DNA of 64,000 nucleotides, from positions 124,001 through 188,000 of the forward strand of contig JADJMA010000004.1 in the NCBI GenBank assembly GCA_016709845.1. Reading direction: 5' to 3'. Source of the stretch: Flammeovirgaceae bacterium (GTDB lineage Bacteria; Bacteroidota; Bacteroidia; Cytophagales; Cyclobacteriaceae). The notes under the pieces were generated by a model that was not told the origin of the DNA, made no database searches, and worked only from the letters and a program-made list of their open reading frames with translations. This document shows positions 11,001 through 19,123 of the stretch, piece by piece. Position 1 is the stretch's first letter. The number at the start of each line of letters is the position of its first letter. The translations under genes were made by a program, and so were the position numbers.

Positions 11001-12253
11001 TTGCCTTCACATCCACAATCTAAAATACGAACCGAGCAATCAGTCTATGACTTGATTGTAATTGGTGGTGGAGCGGCTGGGTTTTTCGGAGCCATTAATC
11101 TGGCCGGGATCAACAAAGGCGCCCGGATTCTTATTCTGGAAAAATCAACTAAACTCCTTACGAAAGTTAAAGTTTCGGGTGGCGGACGATGTAACGTAAC
11201 ACATCAATGTATAAGCCCGGCTGAGTTATCGCAACATTATCCACGGGGTCAAAAGCAACTTAAAAATATTTTTCATCAGTTTCAGGCAACCGGTACAGTT
11301 GCCTGGTTTAAAAAAGCATGGAGTTGAACTTAAAACAGAAGCAGATGGGCGCATGTTTCCTACAACCAACAATTCACAAACTATCATTGATTGCTTTTTA
11401 AGTTTGGCAAAGAGGAATGCGATTGAAATAAAGCTTAGCGCAGAGGTGGAAAAAATTGAAAAGGTTTCGAATCACTTTATCGTTTCTACTAAAGAAACCT
11501 ATCACGCAAAAAAAATTCTGGTAGCAACCGGTGGATATAATAAACCGGAGAACTATGAATGGTTAAAAGACTTGGGGCATGAAATTATTAAACCTATACC
11601 CTCTCTTTACCTTTAACAATCCCGAAAAACAATTTGCTGTGCTGATGGGGGTAGCCGTGCCTCAAGCAGAAGTGCGCATTGCCGGAACTAAATTCTCACA
11701 ACAAGGCGCGGTTCTCATTACGCATTGGGGGCTCAGTGGGCCAGCTGTAATAAAACTCTCTGCCTGGGCTGCCGTGTATCTTCATCAAAATAATTACACG
11801 TTCACCGCACTGGTTAACTGGACCGGTGAATCCGAATTGAAAGTGCGGGAAAACTTAATGAAATTAAAACAGGAAAACAGCAAAAAGACTATCCACGCTT
11901 CACCACAGTTGGCTCTCCCCAAAAGATTGTGGGAAGCGCTTTGTATTCAGGCGGGTGTTGAAGAAGGGAAAATCTGGGCTGAGATTTCGAATAAGGTAGT
12001 TAATAGACTAATCGAGTTACTCTATGCGTGTCCGTTTGCGATTAAAGGAAAAACAACTTTTAAAGAAGAGTTTGTAACCTGTGGCGGTGTGGCACTGGCA
12101 GATGTAGATCTCTCAACCATGCAAAGCAGGAAAGTACCCGGACTTTACTTTGCCGGAGAAGTGCTTGACGTAGATGGTGAAACCGGAGGCTTTAATTTTC
12201 AATCAGCCTGGTCAACTGCATGGGTGGCCGCGCAGCATATTGCTATCCACTAA
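11001..12253 (+). CDS. BaiN/RdsA-family NAD(P)/FAD-dependent oxidoreductase, frameshifted
   Basis: HI0933-like flavoprotein. N-terminal FAD-binding motif VIGGGAAGFFGAINLAG, then KVKVSGGGRCNVTH (diagnostic for the family), and the C-terminal FAD-contact block TCGGVALADVDLSTMQSR...GLYFAGEVLDVDGETGGFNFQ. Breaks near 11317 (one extra A; true reading WFKKHGVEL) and near 11603 (LFTFNNPEKQF). The apparent TTG start at 11001 sits only 11 bases after the preceding gene; no in-frame ATG lies before the FAD motif, so the start is uncertain. About 415 residues, normal for the family. Physiological substrate unknown. Confidence 0.87.
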
Positions 12254-12351
12254 TGATGATTTTTAATAGATTTGTTATAAGAAAATAAATCGCAGGTAGT
12301 TTATTACTTCGTTGACAAAAATGGTGTCGATTTGTCCATTCCTTTAAAAAA

Positions 12352-12714
12352 ATGAAAGCATTTCTTTTCCTGACTGCCATTCTTGAAGGAATCACTGGGA
12401 TTATTCTGATGCTTATCCCCCAAATTATTGTTCCGCTTTTACTTTCATCTCCATTGGAGGGAACCAGTGGAATAATTTCTGCGCGTATTGCAGGTATTGC
12501 AATTACCTCTTTGGCGCTTGCTTGTTGGTTTTCAAAAAGTAATAAAAATAATTCCGGAGTCATGAAGTCATTGTTGTTTTACAACTTTGCCATCATTGCT
12601 ATTTTCCTTTATGCGCGCGTGACTTACGAATTGACAAGTCAGTTTTTAGGGTTAGTTGTGGTTGCGCATATAGGATTAGGTTTTTGGGGAGTACTATTGC
12701 TGAGGAAGAAATGA
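12352..12714 (+). CDS. Small four-helix membrane protein, unknown
   Basis: 120 residues with four hydrophobic segments (about residues 2-30, 42-60, 70-90 and 97-117) and a basic C-terminus LLLRKK. The pattern recalls DoxX/DUF4345-like small membrane proteins, but no diagnostic motif is present. It is separated by about 100 bases from the flavoprotein gene and by 53 bases from the permease gene, all on the plus strand. Confidence 0.55.
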   Translation: MKAFLFLTAILEGITGIILMLIPQIIVPLLLSSPLEGTSGIISARIAGIAITSLALACWFSKSNKNNSGVMKSLLFYNFAIIAIFLYARVTYELTSQFLGLVVVAHIGLGFWGVLLLRKK

Positions 12715-12767
12715 CATGATTTTCTATTGAAAAATACACAGCTGAACAGCGTTATTCAAATCCGTTT

Positions 12768-15061
12768 ATGCTAAAGCATAATTTAAAACTCATCTTAAGA
12801 ATTCTATGGATAAGGAGGTTATACACTTCCGTGATATTGCTAAGTCTTATCATTGGATTTCTGTGTACCAATCTTCTTATTTCATTTCTTTTTTTTGAGA
12901 CCCATACGGACACATTTCACTCTAAGCAAAACAGAATTTATCAGGTATTTAGCAACGATCCGTCTGGAGGCAAAGGCCTGATCGCTTATATACCGATTAC
13001 TTTAACAACTATCTGACCTCTAACTTTGCGGAAGTTGAAAATGTATGTCAGCTTTCCGGTTTAGATGGAATTAAAATTGAAACGCAAAGGATGAATTTCA
13101 TAGTTTCAAAATTTTATCTGTCGACAGCTCATTTTTACCTTGTTCGATTTTCGTTTGTTACACGGAAGAAAGGATAAGTGCCTGATGCAGGATAAAATTG
13201 TTCTCTCAAAAGACAAAGCTTTGATACTCTTTGGAAGGTCAGATGTGGTCGGCAATCTTCTAACAATAGTCACTGCTGATACCACGCAAGAATTAATGGT
13301 CTCCGCAGCCGTAGACAAACCTGTAGAGAATAGTCATTTAATTTTTGACGCACTCGTACATCACTCCGTACTCCCAAAAAAATGGAACGGTGGCGCTACC
13401 TATGTACTGCTTACAAACGAAAATTTTCTGAATCACTAATCAGAAAGATTAATAATGACATCCAGCGTCCTGGGCTTATAGGCCTTGGGAAAATGGAATA
13501 TTTCCTAAATCCTTTAACCGACTCTTATTTTAATACGAACAACAAAATGGATTACATGCGAATCAGAAATCCATTGTTTTTAACAGTGGGTTACATCGTA
13601 TGTGGGTTGGTGCTCTTTATAGCAAGCTTTAATTTCATAAATCTATTTTTACTTTCCTGGCAGAACAGAAAAAAGGAAATTGGAATCAAAAAAACTCTGG
13701 GAGTCACGCAACAAAGTTTGTTTAGCCTCTCTGTTGTAGAGGCCGGTATTTATATTTTGACTGGTTACTTTTTTGTCGTTGATTATTACTTTTATACAAT
13801 TCCGATTTTTAATTCGGTATTCGAGGCCAATCTATCCCCCAATATTTTTTTAAATATAAAAGTGATTAGTGCAATCGGGTTTGTGTTATTCCTAACCGTT
13901 GTTTTGGTGGTAGTGCTATCTGTAGCAAAGCAGTGGCGCATGAAGCCAATAAGTTTGATGACGAAATATTCTTCGAAGGTAACCTTCAGCAGACTTCTCT
14001 TTACCATTCAGTTTTTTATATCAATCACACTTGCTGTTTGCTCCATAACTATAATTCAGCAGATGAATTATCTCGAAAATGCCCCTCTTGGCTTTAATCG
14101 CCATATCGTTCAACTAAACACTCCTGACAAGAAAACCTCAGAATTACTCCCAGTTCTTAAACAGAAAATCTCACAATTACCAGATGTAAACAAGGTGACT
14201 GTTGGTAATGGAAATCCCATCTTCGGTAATTGGATAGCACGGTATGACCTTGATAATGAGGAATTCTATTCTCCGTATTTGTTTAGCGGTGATGAAGACT
14301 TTTTAGAAACATTGGATCTACGCCTGATAGAGGGTGAACTTCCAACAGAAACGAACAGTGGAAAATTGGTGAATCGAAAATTAGTTCAACAGTTCAATCT
14401 GGCTAATCCTATTGGAGAACAAGTGCCGGGCACAAAAGACATAATCATAGGAGTTGTGGAAGATTTTACTTGCAGCTCGTTTAAGCAGGAAATTCCACCG
14501 GTAATCATTTCGTATAATAAGGATGGGCAGTCGTTGTTAATTGACTATGGCGGAAGTGATCTTTCGAAACTTCTTCCTCAAATACAAGTAGCCTGGATGG
14601 GAGTGTTTGCTGATTACCCTTTCAACTACCGAATTATACAAGAGGAGTTAATGAAGAAGTATAAGGACGACACTTTTTTCTTTAAGATTATCGTTACATT
14701 TTCAGTTATCAGCATGATTTTGTCATGCTTTGGTTTATTTGCTCTATCGTGGGCGGTAATTCAAAGTCGCACCAAAGAAATAGGAATCCGAAAAGTACTT
14801 GGCGCAACTTCCATGAATATTCTCCATCTGCTGACACTCACATTTGTAAAACGTATTTTCATTGCCTTTGTAATTGCTGCGCCTGTTGGATATTACTTAA
14901 TGTATCAATGGCTGGCGCGCTTTGCAAACAAAATTGAAATGAACATTTTGATTTTTGGCATAGCAGGTGTTCTTGTGACATTGGTGGCCTTTGTAACTCT
15001 AAGCCTGCAAACGGTAAAAGCGACTATGATGAATCCGGCAGATGAAATCAGAAATGAATAA
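12768..15061 (+). CDS. FtsX-like ABC transporter permease, several frameshifts
   Basis: Two-module permease with N-terminal helix (LYTSVILLSLIIGFLCTNLLIS), a periplasmic MacB-like domain, a first FtsX domain (NRKKEIGIKKTLGVTQQSLF) and a second (QSRTKEIGIRKVLGATSMNILHL), ending MNPADEIRNE, the usual C-terminus of this Bacteroidota family. At least three indels between 12990 and 13420 interrupt the first third. The mended length, about 765 residues, fits the family. No ATPase is adjacent. Likely role: export or outer-membrane lipoprotein/peptide handling, by family only. It ends where the tRNA-linked GIY-YIG repeat unit begins. Confidence 0.83.
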
Positions 15062-15075
15062 AATGAGACTTAATC

Positions 15076-15108
15076 CTACGGGTAGAAATATGTAAACCAA
15101 TAGCTCAT
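15076..15108 (-). pseudogene. Ten-codon remnant of a second GIY-YIG gene
   Basis: Placed after the copy-1 terminator exactly as the intact nuclease gene is placed after copy 2, an ATG opens MSYWFTYFYP and then stops. The beginning mirrors the intact neighbour (MSYYVYILQ), with the GIY-like aromatic strand. It ends against the permease gene. I read it as the stump of an older copy of the same gene. Confidence 0.5.
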
Positions 15109-15166
15109 AAATGAAAAACCCTGACAGGCCTTCGCCTCATCAGGGTTTTGTGGTGACGGAGGGAAT
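15101..15166. repeat. 66-bp direct repeat, copy 1 (tRNA 3' end plus terminator)
   Basis: Identical over 66 bases to 15524-15589. On the minus strand it holds the last 16 bases or so of the tRNA-Phe T-arm and acceptor, the spacer, the terminator hairpin (15114-15149) and the ATGAGCTA that opens a GIY-YIG reading frame. The rest of the tRNA is absent here; homology stops at GGGAAT, where a hairpin insert begins. Confidence 0.95.
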
Positions 15167-15218
15167 GCTGACGCTTCGGTCAGCATCATGACTGACGCAA
15201 AAAGCGTCACGTCATGAT
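15167..15218. repeat. 52-bp double-hairpin insert inside the truncated tRNA copy
   Basis: Two palindromes in tandem: GCTGAC/GTCAGC around a 6-base loop (15167-15184), and a 14-bp stem ATCATGACTGACGC / GCGTCA(C)GTCATGAT around AAAAA (15185-15218, one bulged base). The motif TGACGC occurs twice directly and once inverted. Left of the insert the tRNA sequence ends GGGAAT and right of it resumes TGAACCC, so it interrupts what in the intact tRNA is GGGAATTGAACCC. Confidence 0.85.
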
Positions 15219-15231
15219 TGAACCCAAGACT

Positions 15232-15531
15232 CTATTTCATATTTCGAACAGTCTCCAGTTTCAGGTTTTGAATTTCATTAGTTGGAGGATATTTCAAAAT
15301 GAAATCATAAGTCCGTTGAATAGAAAGATTCTTGAGTTTCATCTCAAGAGTAACTGCCTCAGATTTATTTGCTTTTTCTGCAAACCAAACAAGATACCAT
15401 GGCAAATACCTTGAAGTAGATTTATTCTTCCCGAGATTATGTTCCTCAAATCTACGAACAAGATCATTCGTTGAGCCTTTATAAAAAGACCTATTGACCT
15501 GACTTTGAAGAATGTAAACGTAGTAGCTCAT
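15232..15531 (-). CDS. GIY-YIG family endonuclease, tRNA-linked
   Basis: About 100 residues. GIY-YIG core: YYVYILQ (GIY strand) and FYKGSTNDLVRRFEEHN (variant YIG plus conserved Arg), then TSRYLPWYLVWF and SEAVTLEMKLKNLS with the conserved catalytic Glu. Stand-alone single-domain nucleases of this kind are common in Bacteroidota; their role is unproven. The ATG at 15531 is chosen because the longer open frame to 15603 only reads through the terminator and tRNA-Phe. The gene starts six bases after the terminator stem, which raises the question of how it is transcribed. The stop is 14 bases from the double-hairpin insert. Confidence 0.88.
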   Translation of the reverse strand: MSYYVYILQSQVNRSFYKGSTNDLVRRFEEHNLGKNKSTSRYLPWYLVWFAEKANKSEAVTLEMKLKNLSIQRTYDFILKYPPTNEIQNLKLETVRNMK

Positions 15532-15589
15532 AAATGAAAAACCCTGACAGGCCTTCGCCTCATCAGGGTTTTGTGGTGACGGAGGGAAT
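15524..15589. repeat. 66-bp direct repeat, copy 2 (at the intact tRNA-Phe)
   Basis: Perfect match to 15101-15166, 423 bases apart. Here the repeat runs from the first codons of the GIY-YIG gene through the terminator into the 3' end of the complete tRNA-Phe, ending inside the T-loop. Confidence 0.95.
15537..15572 (-). terminator. Terminator between tRNA-Phe and the GIY-YIG gene
   Basis: Stem AAAACCCTGA / TCAGGGTTTT with an internal GC-rich loop and flanking A/T runs, so it can work in both directions. It follows the tRNA 3' end directly and precedes the nuclease ATG by six bases. An identical hairpin lies at 15114-15149. Confidence 0.8.
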
Positions 15590-15646
15590 TGAACCCCCGA
15601 CACAAGGATTTTCAGTCCTTTGCTCTACCAACTGAGCTACGTCACC
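15574..15646 (-). tRNA. tRNA-Phe (GAA)
   Basis: 73 bases on the minus strand. Acceptor GGTGACG pairs with CGTCACC, D-arm GCTCAGTTGGTAGAGC, anticodon stem AGGAC/ATCCT around CTGAAAA with anticodon GAA, T-arm GGGGG TTCAATT CCCTC, discriminator A. The CCA end is not encoded (ACAAAA follows). Its 3' portion is duplicated at 15151-15166. Confidence 0.97.
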
Positions 15647-15810
15647 ATTTAGCTTTCAATAATCATCAAAAAACAGCTATTTTTAGCGAATGGGTCACAA
15701 AAGTATGCAAATTTCATCTTGGTGCAAACCCTCCCTCAATTTTTTGGGTTTTGTTGTAAAATATTGGTTCAACCGCCAGCGTAACCTAACTTCCCCCTAA
15801 ATTTTCTGCT

Positions 15811-17118
15811 ATGGCTGTATTACAGCAAATTGTATTTCTTATTGTGCTGGCGATAGCTGGTTACGTTATTCGAAAACGGGTGTTGAGCATTCGTAATAAT
15901 ATTCAATTGGGCAAGAAACAGGTACTAACCGGAGACGCTTCCAAGCGGTTGCAAAACCTGTTATTGACTGCATTCGGTCAGAAGAAAATGTTCAAAAAAA
16001 TCATTCCGGCCACTCTACATTTTTTTATCTATGTAGGCTTTTTAGTCATCAATCTCGAAGTACTCGAGTTTATCATTGATGGCCTGGCCGGAACACACAG
16101 AATCTTCGCCCCTTATTTGGGTGGTTTCTATAATGTGTTGATGAATGTTTTCGAATTTTTAGCGGTAGCCGTATTGTTGGCGTGTGTGGTCTTTTTGATT
16201 CGCAGAAACATTATTAAAGTTAAGCGCTTTTGGTCTGTTGAAATGAAGGGCTGGCCTCAATTAGATGGCAACCTGATTCTCGTTATAGAAAGTATTTTGA
16301 TGATTGCCATTCTAACCATGAATGCAAGCGACCAGATTCTGCAAACCCGTAGCGATCACTATGCTGCAACCGGTAGTTTATTTTTTAGCTCCACACTTAT
16401 CCCCCTGTTTGAATCTCTCAATACCTCATCACTAATATTCATTGAGCGATTTGCGTGGTGGTTTCACATCGTAGGTATTCTCGGCTTCACCGTGTATGTT
16501 ACCTACTCCAAGCACCTGCATATTTTTATGGCATTCCCAAACACCTATAATGCTAAACTGGAAGTAAAAGGTCATATCAATACTATGCCGGTTGTTACCA
16601 ACGAAGTAAAATCAATGTTGGGTCTTGCTACCGAACCTCCCGCTACCCCTGTAGAACCCGGGCGTTTTGGTGCGAAGGATATTAATGATTTGAGTCGTAT
16701 TAATTTAATGGCTGCCTATGCATGCACCGAGTGTGGCCGTTGTACTTCCCAATGCCCGGCTAACCTAACGGGTAAAAAACTTTCGCCTCGTAAAATAATG
16801 ATGGACACCCGCGACCGCATGGAAGAGGTTGGGAAAAGTATACAGACCGGTGGGCCAGGATTAAATGACGGCAAAACTCTACTAAATGATTACATCACGA
16901 AAGAGGAGATCAATGCCTGCACCAGTTGCAATGCTTGCGTGGAAGCTTGCCCGATATTGATTAATCCATTGGAAATAATTTTAGAATTGAGAAGATATGT
17001 AGCGATGGAAGAATCGGGATCTCCGGCTCAGTGGAACAGTATGTTTCAAAATATCGAAACCAGTTTTGCGCCCTGGAAATTTTCTGCTGCCGATCGGTTT
17101 AACTGGTCAAAAGAATAA
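15811..17118 (+). CDS. Membrane-bound (4Fe-4S) heterodisulfide-reductase-like subunit
   Basis: 435 residues. The N-terminal 245 residues hold about five membrane helices with histidines (HFFIYVGFLVINLEV, WWFHIVGILGFTVYV), resembling the haem-b nitrate-reductase-gamma fold. Two 4Fe-4S motifs follow: CTECGRCTSQCP near residue 304 and CTSCNACVEACP near residue 369. The next gene, 39 bases on, supplies the CCG domain. Together they look like a split HdrD/GlpC-type complex passing electrons between the quinone pool and a soluble partner. The physiological donor is unknown. Confidence 0.82.
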   Translation: MAVLQQIVFLIVLAIAGYVIRKRVLSIRNNIQLGKKQVLTGDASKRLQNLLLTAFGQKKMFKKIIPATLHFFIYVGFLVINLEVLEFIIDGLAGTHRIFAPYLGGFYNVLMNVFEFLAVAVLLACVVFLIRRNIIKVKRFWSVEMKGWPQLDGNLILVIESILMIAILTMNASDQILQTRSDHYAATGSLFFSSTLIPLFESLNTSSLIFIERFAWWFHIVGILGFTVYVTYSKHLHIFMAFPNTYNAKLEVKGHINTMPVVTNEVKSMLGLATEPPATPVEPGRFGAKDINDLSRINLMAAYACTECGRCTSQCPANLTGKKLSPRKIMMDTRDRMEEVGKSIQTGGPGLNDGKTLLNDYITKEEINACTSCNACVEACPILINPLEIILELRRYVAMEESGSPAQWNSMFQNIETSFAPWKFSAADRFNWSKE

Positions 17119-17157
17119 CCTCAAAAAGAATTTGCGAACGTTATAAAAAGATAAATC

Positions 17158-17934
17158 ATGAACGCACCTACAGTTGCCGAACTTACCGCCCAAGGCAAAT
17201 CTCCCGAAATACTCTTTTGGGTTGGTTGTGCCGGCTCCTTTGACGATCGCGCTAAGCGGGTAACAAAAGCATTTGTTAAAATTTTAAATACTGTAGGAAC
17301 AAACTTTGCCGTATTGGGAACCGAAGAAAGTTGCACAGGCGATCCGGCTCGCAGAGCGGGCAACGAATTTCTGTTTCAGATGCAGGCTATGAGCAATATC
17401 CAAGTACTCAATGGGTATAGCATAAAAAAAATTGTAACGGCCTGTCCGCATTGTTTCAACACATTAAAAAATGAGTATCCGGAATTAGGTGGTAATTATG
17501 AAGTGATTCATCACTCCACATTTCTTCAGCAACTTATCAATGAAGGAAAAATAAAACTTTCGGAAGGTGGATCATTCAAGGGAAAGAAAATTACTTATCA
17601 CGACTCGTGTTATTTAGGTCGCGCCAATGGCATTTACGAAGCACCACGCGAAGTGTTGCAGGCTTTGGATGCCGACCTGGTTGAGATGAAGCGTTGCCGC
17701 ACTACGGGGTTATGTTGTGGAGCCGGAGGTGCCCAAATGTTTAAAGAACCTGAAAAGGGAAACAAAGATATTAATGTAGAACGCGCTGAAGAAGCAATAT
17801 CGACTGGCGCAAGAACTATTGCCGTAGCTTGTCCGTTTTGTATGACGATGATGAACGATGGTGTTAAGAACAAAGAGAAAGAAGCGGAAGTAACAGTAAA
17901 AGATCTGGCTGAGCTAATAGCAGAATCGCTTTAG
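17158..17934 (+). CDS. CCG-domain (Fe-S)-binding oxidoreductase subunit
   Basis: 258 residues with two Cys-rich CCG modules: FWVGCAGSFDDRAKR, ESCTGDPARRAGNE, TACPHCFNTLKNEYP in the first half and YHDSCYLGR, GLCCGAGGAQMF, ACPFCMTMMNDG in the second. This is the pattern of HdrB, GlpC and LutA/LldE subunits. It is the partner of the upstream membrane Fe-S protein; both genes are intact and adjacent on one strand. Cytoplasmic; binds non-cubane or 4Fe-4S clusters by family. The specific reaction is not inferable. Confidence 0.85.
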   Translation: MNAPTVAELTAQGKSPEILFWVGCAGSFDDRAKRVTKAFVKILNTVGTNFAVLGTEESCTGDPARRAGNEFLFQMQAMSNIQVLNGYSIKKIVTACPHCFNTLKNEYPELGGNYEVIHHSTFLQQLINEGKIKLSEGGSFKGKKITYHDSCYLGRANGIYEAPREVLQALDADLVEMKRCRTTGLCCGAGGAQMFKEPEKGNKDINVERAEEAISTGARTIAVACPFCMTMMNDGVKNKEKEAEVTVKDLAELIAESL

Positions 17935-17948
17935 ATTGAGTTAACAAT

Positions 17949-18446
17949 ATGAGACATTTGATTTTGATCTATGCTCTTCTGACAAGTTTAACCCTCCGAA
18001 CAATCGGCCAAGACAAACTTGAATGGAGCGAGACAAGAAGGCTAACCGTTAATGATTTTAAAGCTACACCTCCTGATCCAGCCGCGGGGCAATCTCTAAT
18101 CGCTAACTTCGGACTTGAAACAAACCTGAAGAAAGAAGAAATTAAAGATTTAAAAACCTTTAACCAACAAGTAATAAATTTGTTTTCTCCAAATAACTCA
18201 TGGATCGACTGGAGTGATAAATCCCGCCTGCGATATGCTATAACTCTTTTTGACTTGAATGAATGGATGGCAAGAGAATTACGGAAGAAGCTAAATGAGA
18301 ACCGAGATTTAGTTCTCTCGGGACAATACCAATCCCTTCAAGAAGAAGTGAGAAAAGAATTTGAAAAGCTGCGGCAGAAGTATGACAACGACAGCAACTT
18401 TGGAAACAATCCTAATTGGGCAAATCAATTGGGAAACAAGAATTAA
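17949..18446 (+). CDS. Secreted hypothetical protein
   Basis: 165 residues, signal peptide ending LRTIGQ, then LEWSETRRLTVNDFKATPPDP, a W-x-LT-xx-DF pattern seen in DUF922-like secreted proteins of this phylum. It lacks a HExxH motif. The C-terminal third is charged and probably helical, ending NNPNWANQLGNKN. The gene starts 14 bases after the Fe-S gene and may ride in the same transcript, without an obvious functional link. Confidence 0.6.
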   Translation: MRHLILIYALLTSLTLRTIGQDKLEWSETRRLTVNDFKATPPDPAAGQSLIANFGLETNLKKEEIKDLKTFNQQVINLFSPNNSWIDWSDKSRLRYAITLFDLNEWMARELRKKLNENRDLVLSGQYQSLQEEVRKEFEKLRQKYDNDSNFGNNPNWANQLGNKN

Positions 18447-18564
18447 CGAAAGACTTATTGCGCTCGGAGAATTTTGTAAAATATGTGAACTTTAGACTTG
18501 AGGTCTTATTGCTTTTTTTCTGCCAGCATAAGTGTAGGACCCCGGCCTTAACCAAACCAAAATT

Positions 18565-19068
18565 ATGTATTTACCTGTTGAAAAATTGCGAAAAGAAAGT
18601 CGGGTGTGGATTTACGTGGGAAGTCGCGCACTGGCCGAACAAGAGTTAACATTGGCCGAACAAATGCTACGTGCCTTTTGTGAACAATGGAGTGCGCATG
18701 GTCAACCGCTACAAACTTCTTTTTCCATTGAACGGAATCAGATTATTGTGATGATGCTGGATGAAGATTTTCAAAACCCCAGTGGCTGCTCCATCGATAG
18801 TTCCGTTGGCATACTAAGAAAGATTGAGGCCGAAACAGGAGTTGACTTTTTAGACCGTAGCAACGTGCCCTTTCTGATTAACAACACAATAGAGTTGGTG
18901 CCCTTGGCCGAATTAAAGGCCTGGTTCTCATCAGGCACGTTGAACCTGGCCTCTACGGCTATTCATACATTGGCTGCCACCCGGGGCGAATGGGAGGAGC
19001 ATGAGGTTATTCCGGTGGAAAAATCGTGGATGGCAAAATATTTACCTAAATCTGCGTTAAGGGCATAG
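18565..19068 (+). CDS. Conserved hypothetical cytoplasmic protein
   Basis: 167 residues without signal peptide or membrane helix. I recognise it as a type conserved across Bacteroidota, sometimes loosely labelled as an ABC-transporter ATPase, but there is no Walker A motif, so that label is not supported. Conserved-looking blocks are VWIYVGSRALAEQE, FCEQWSAHG and FLDRSNVPFL. Transcription is probably ended by the hairpin at 19075. Confidence 0.6.
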   Translation: MYLPVEKLRKESRVWIYVGSRALAEQELTLAEQMLRAFCEQWSAHGQPLQTSFSIERNQIIVMMLDEDFQNPSGCSIDSSVGILRKIEAETGVDFLDRSNVPFLINNTIELVPLAELKAWFSSGTLNLASTAIHTLAATRGEWEEHEVIPVEKSWMAKYLPKSALRA

Positions 19069-19074
19069 CAATAA

Positions 19075-19098
19075 CCCCGATGTTTCAACGGGGATTTT
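19075..19098 (+). terminator. Weak terminator hairpin
   Basis: CCCCG and CGGGG around a nine-base loop followed by ATTTTCG, seven bases after the stop codon at 19068. Short stem, so efficiency is uncertain. Confidence 0.45.
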
Positions 19099-19123
19099 CG
19101 TAATTTTAAGGTCTTGTAAGATC

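Noticed and set aside
15232..15603. Longer GIY-YIG protein starting MSGVQFPPSPQNP
   Set aside because: These residues are the translation of the tRNA-Phe 3' end and its terminator, an artefact of extending the open frame.
15811..17934. Fe-S gene pair as lactate or glycerol-3-phosphate dehydrogenase subunits
   Set aside because: No flavin dehydrogenase gene (glpA or lutB/C-like) is adjacent, so a specific substrate cannot be supported.
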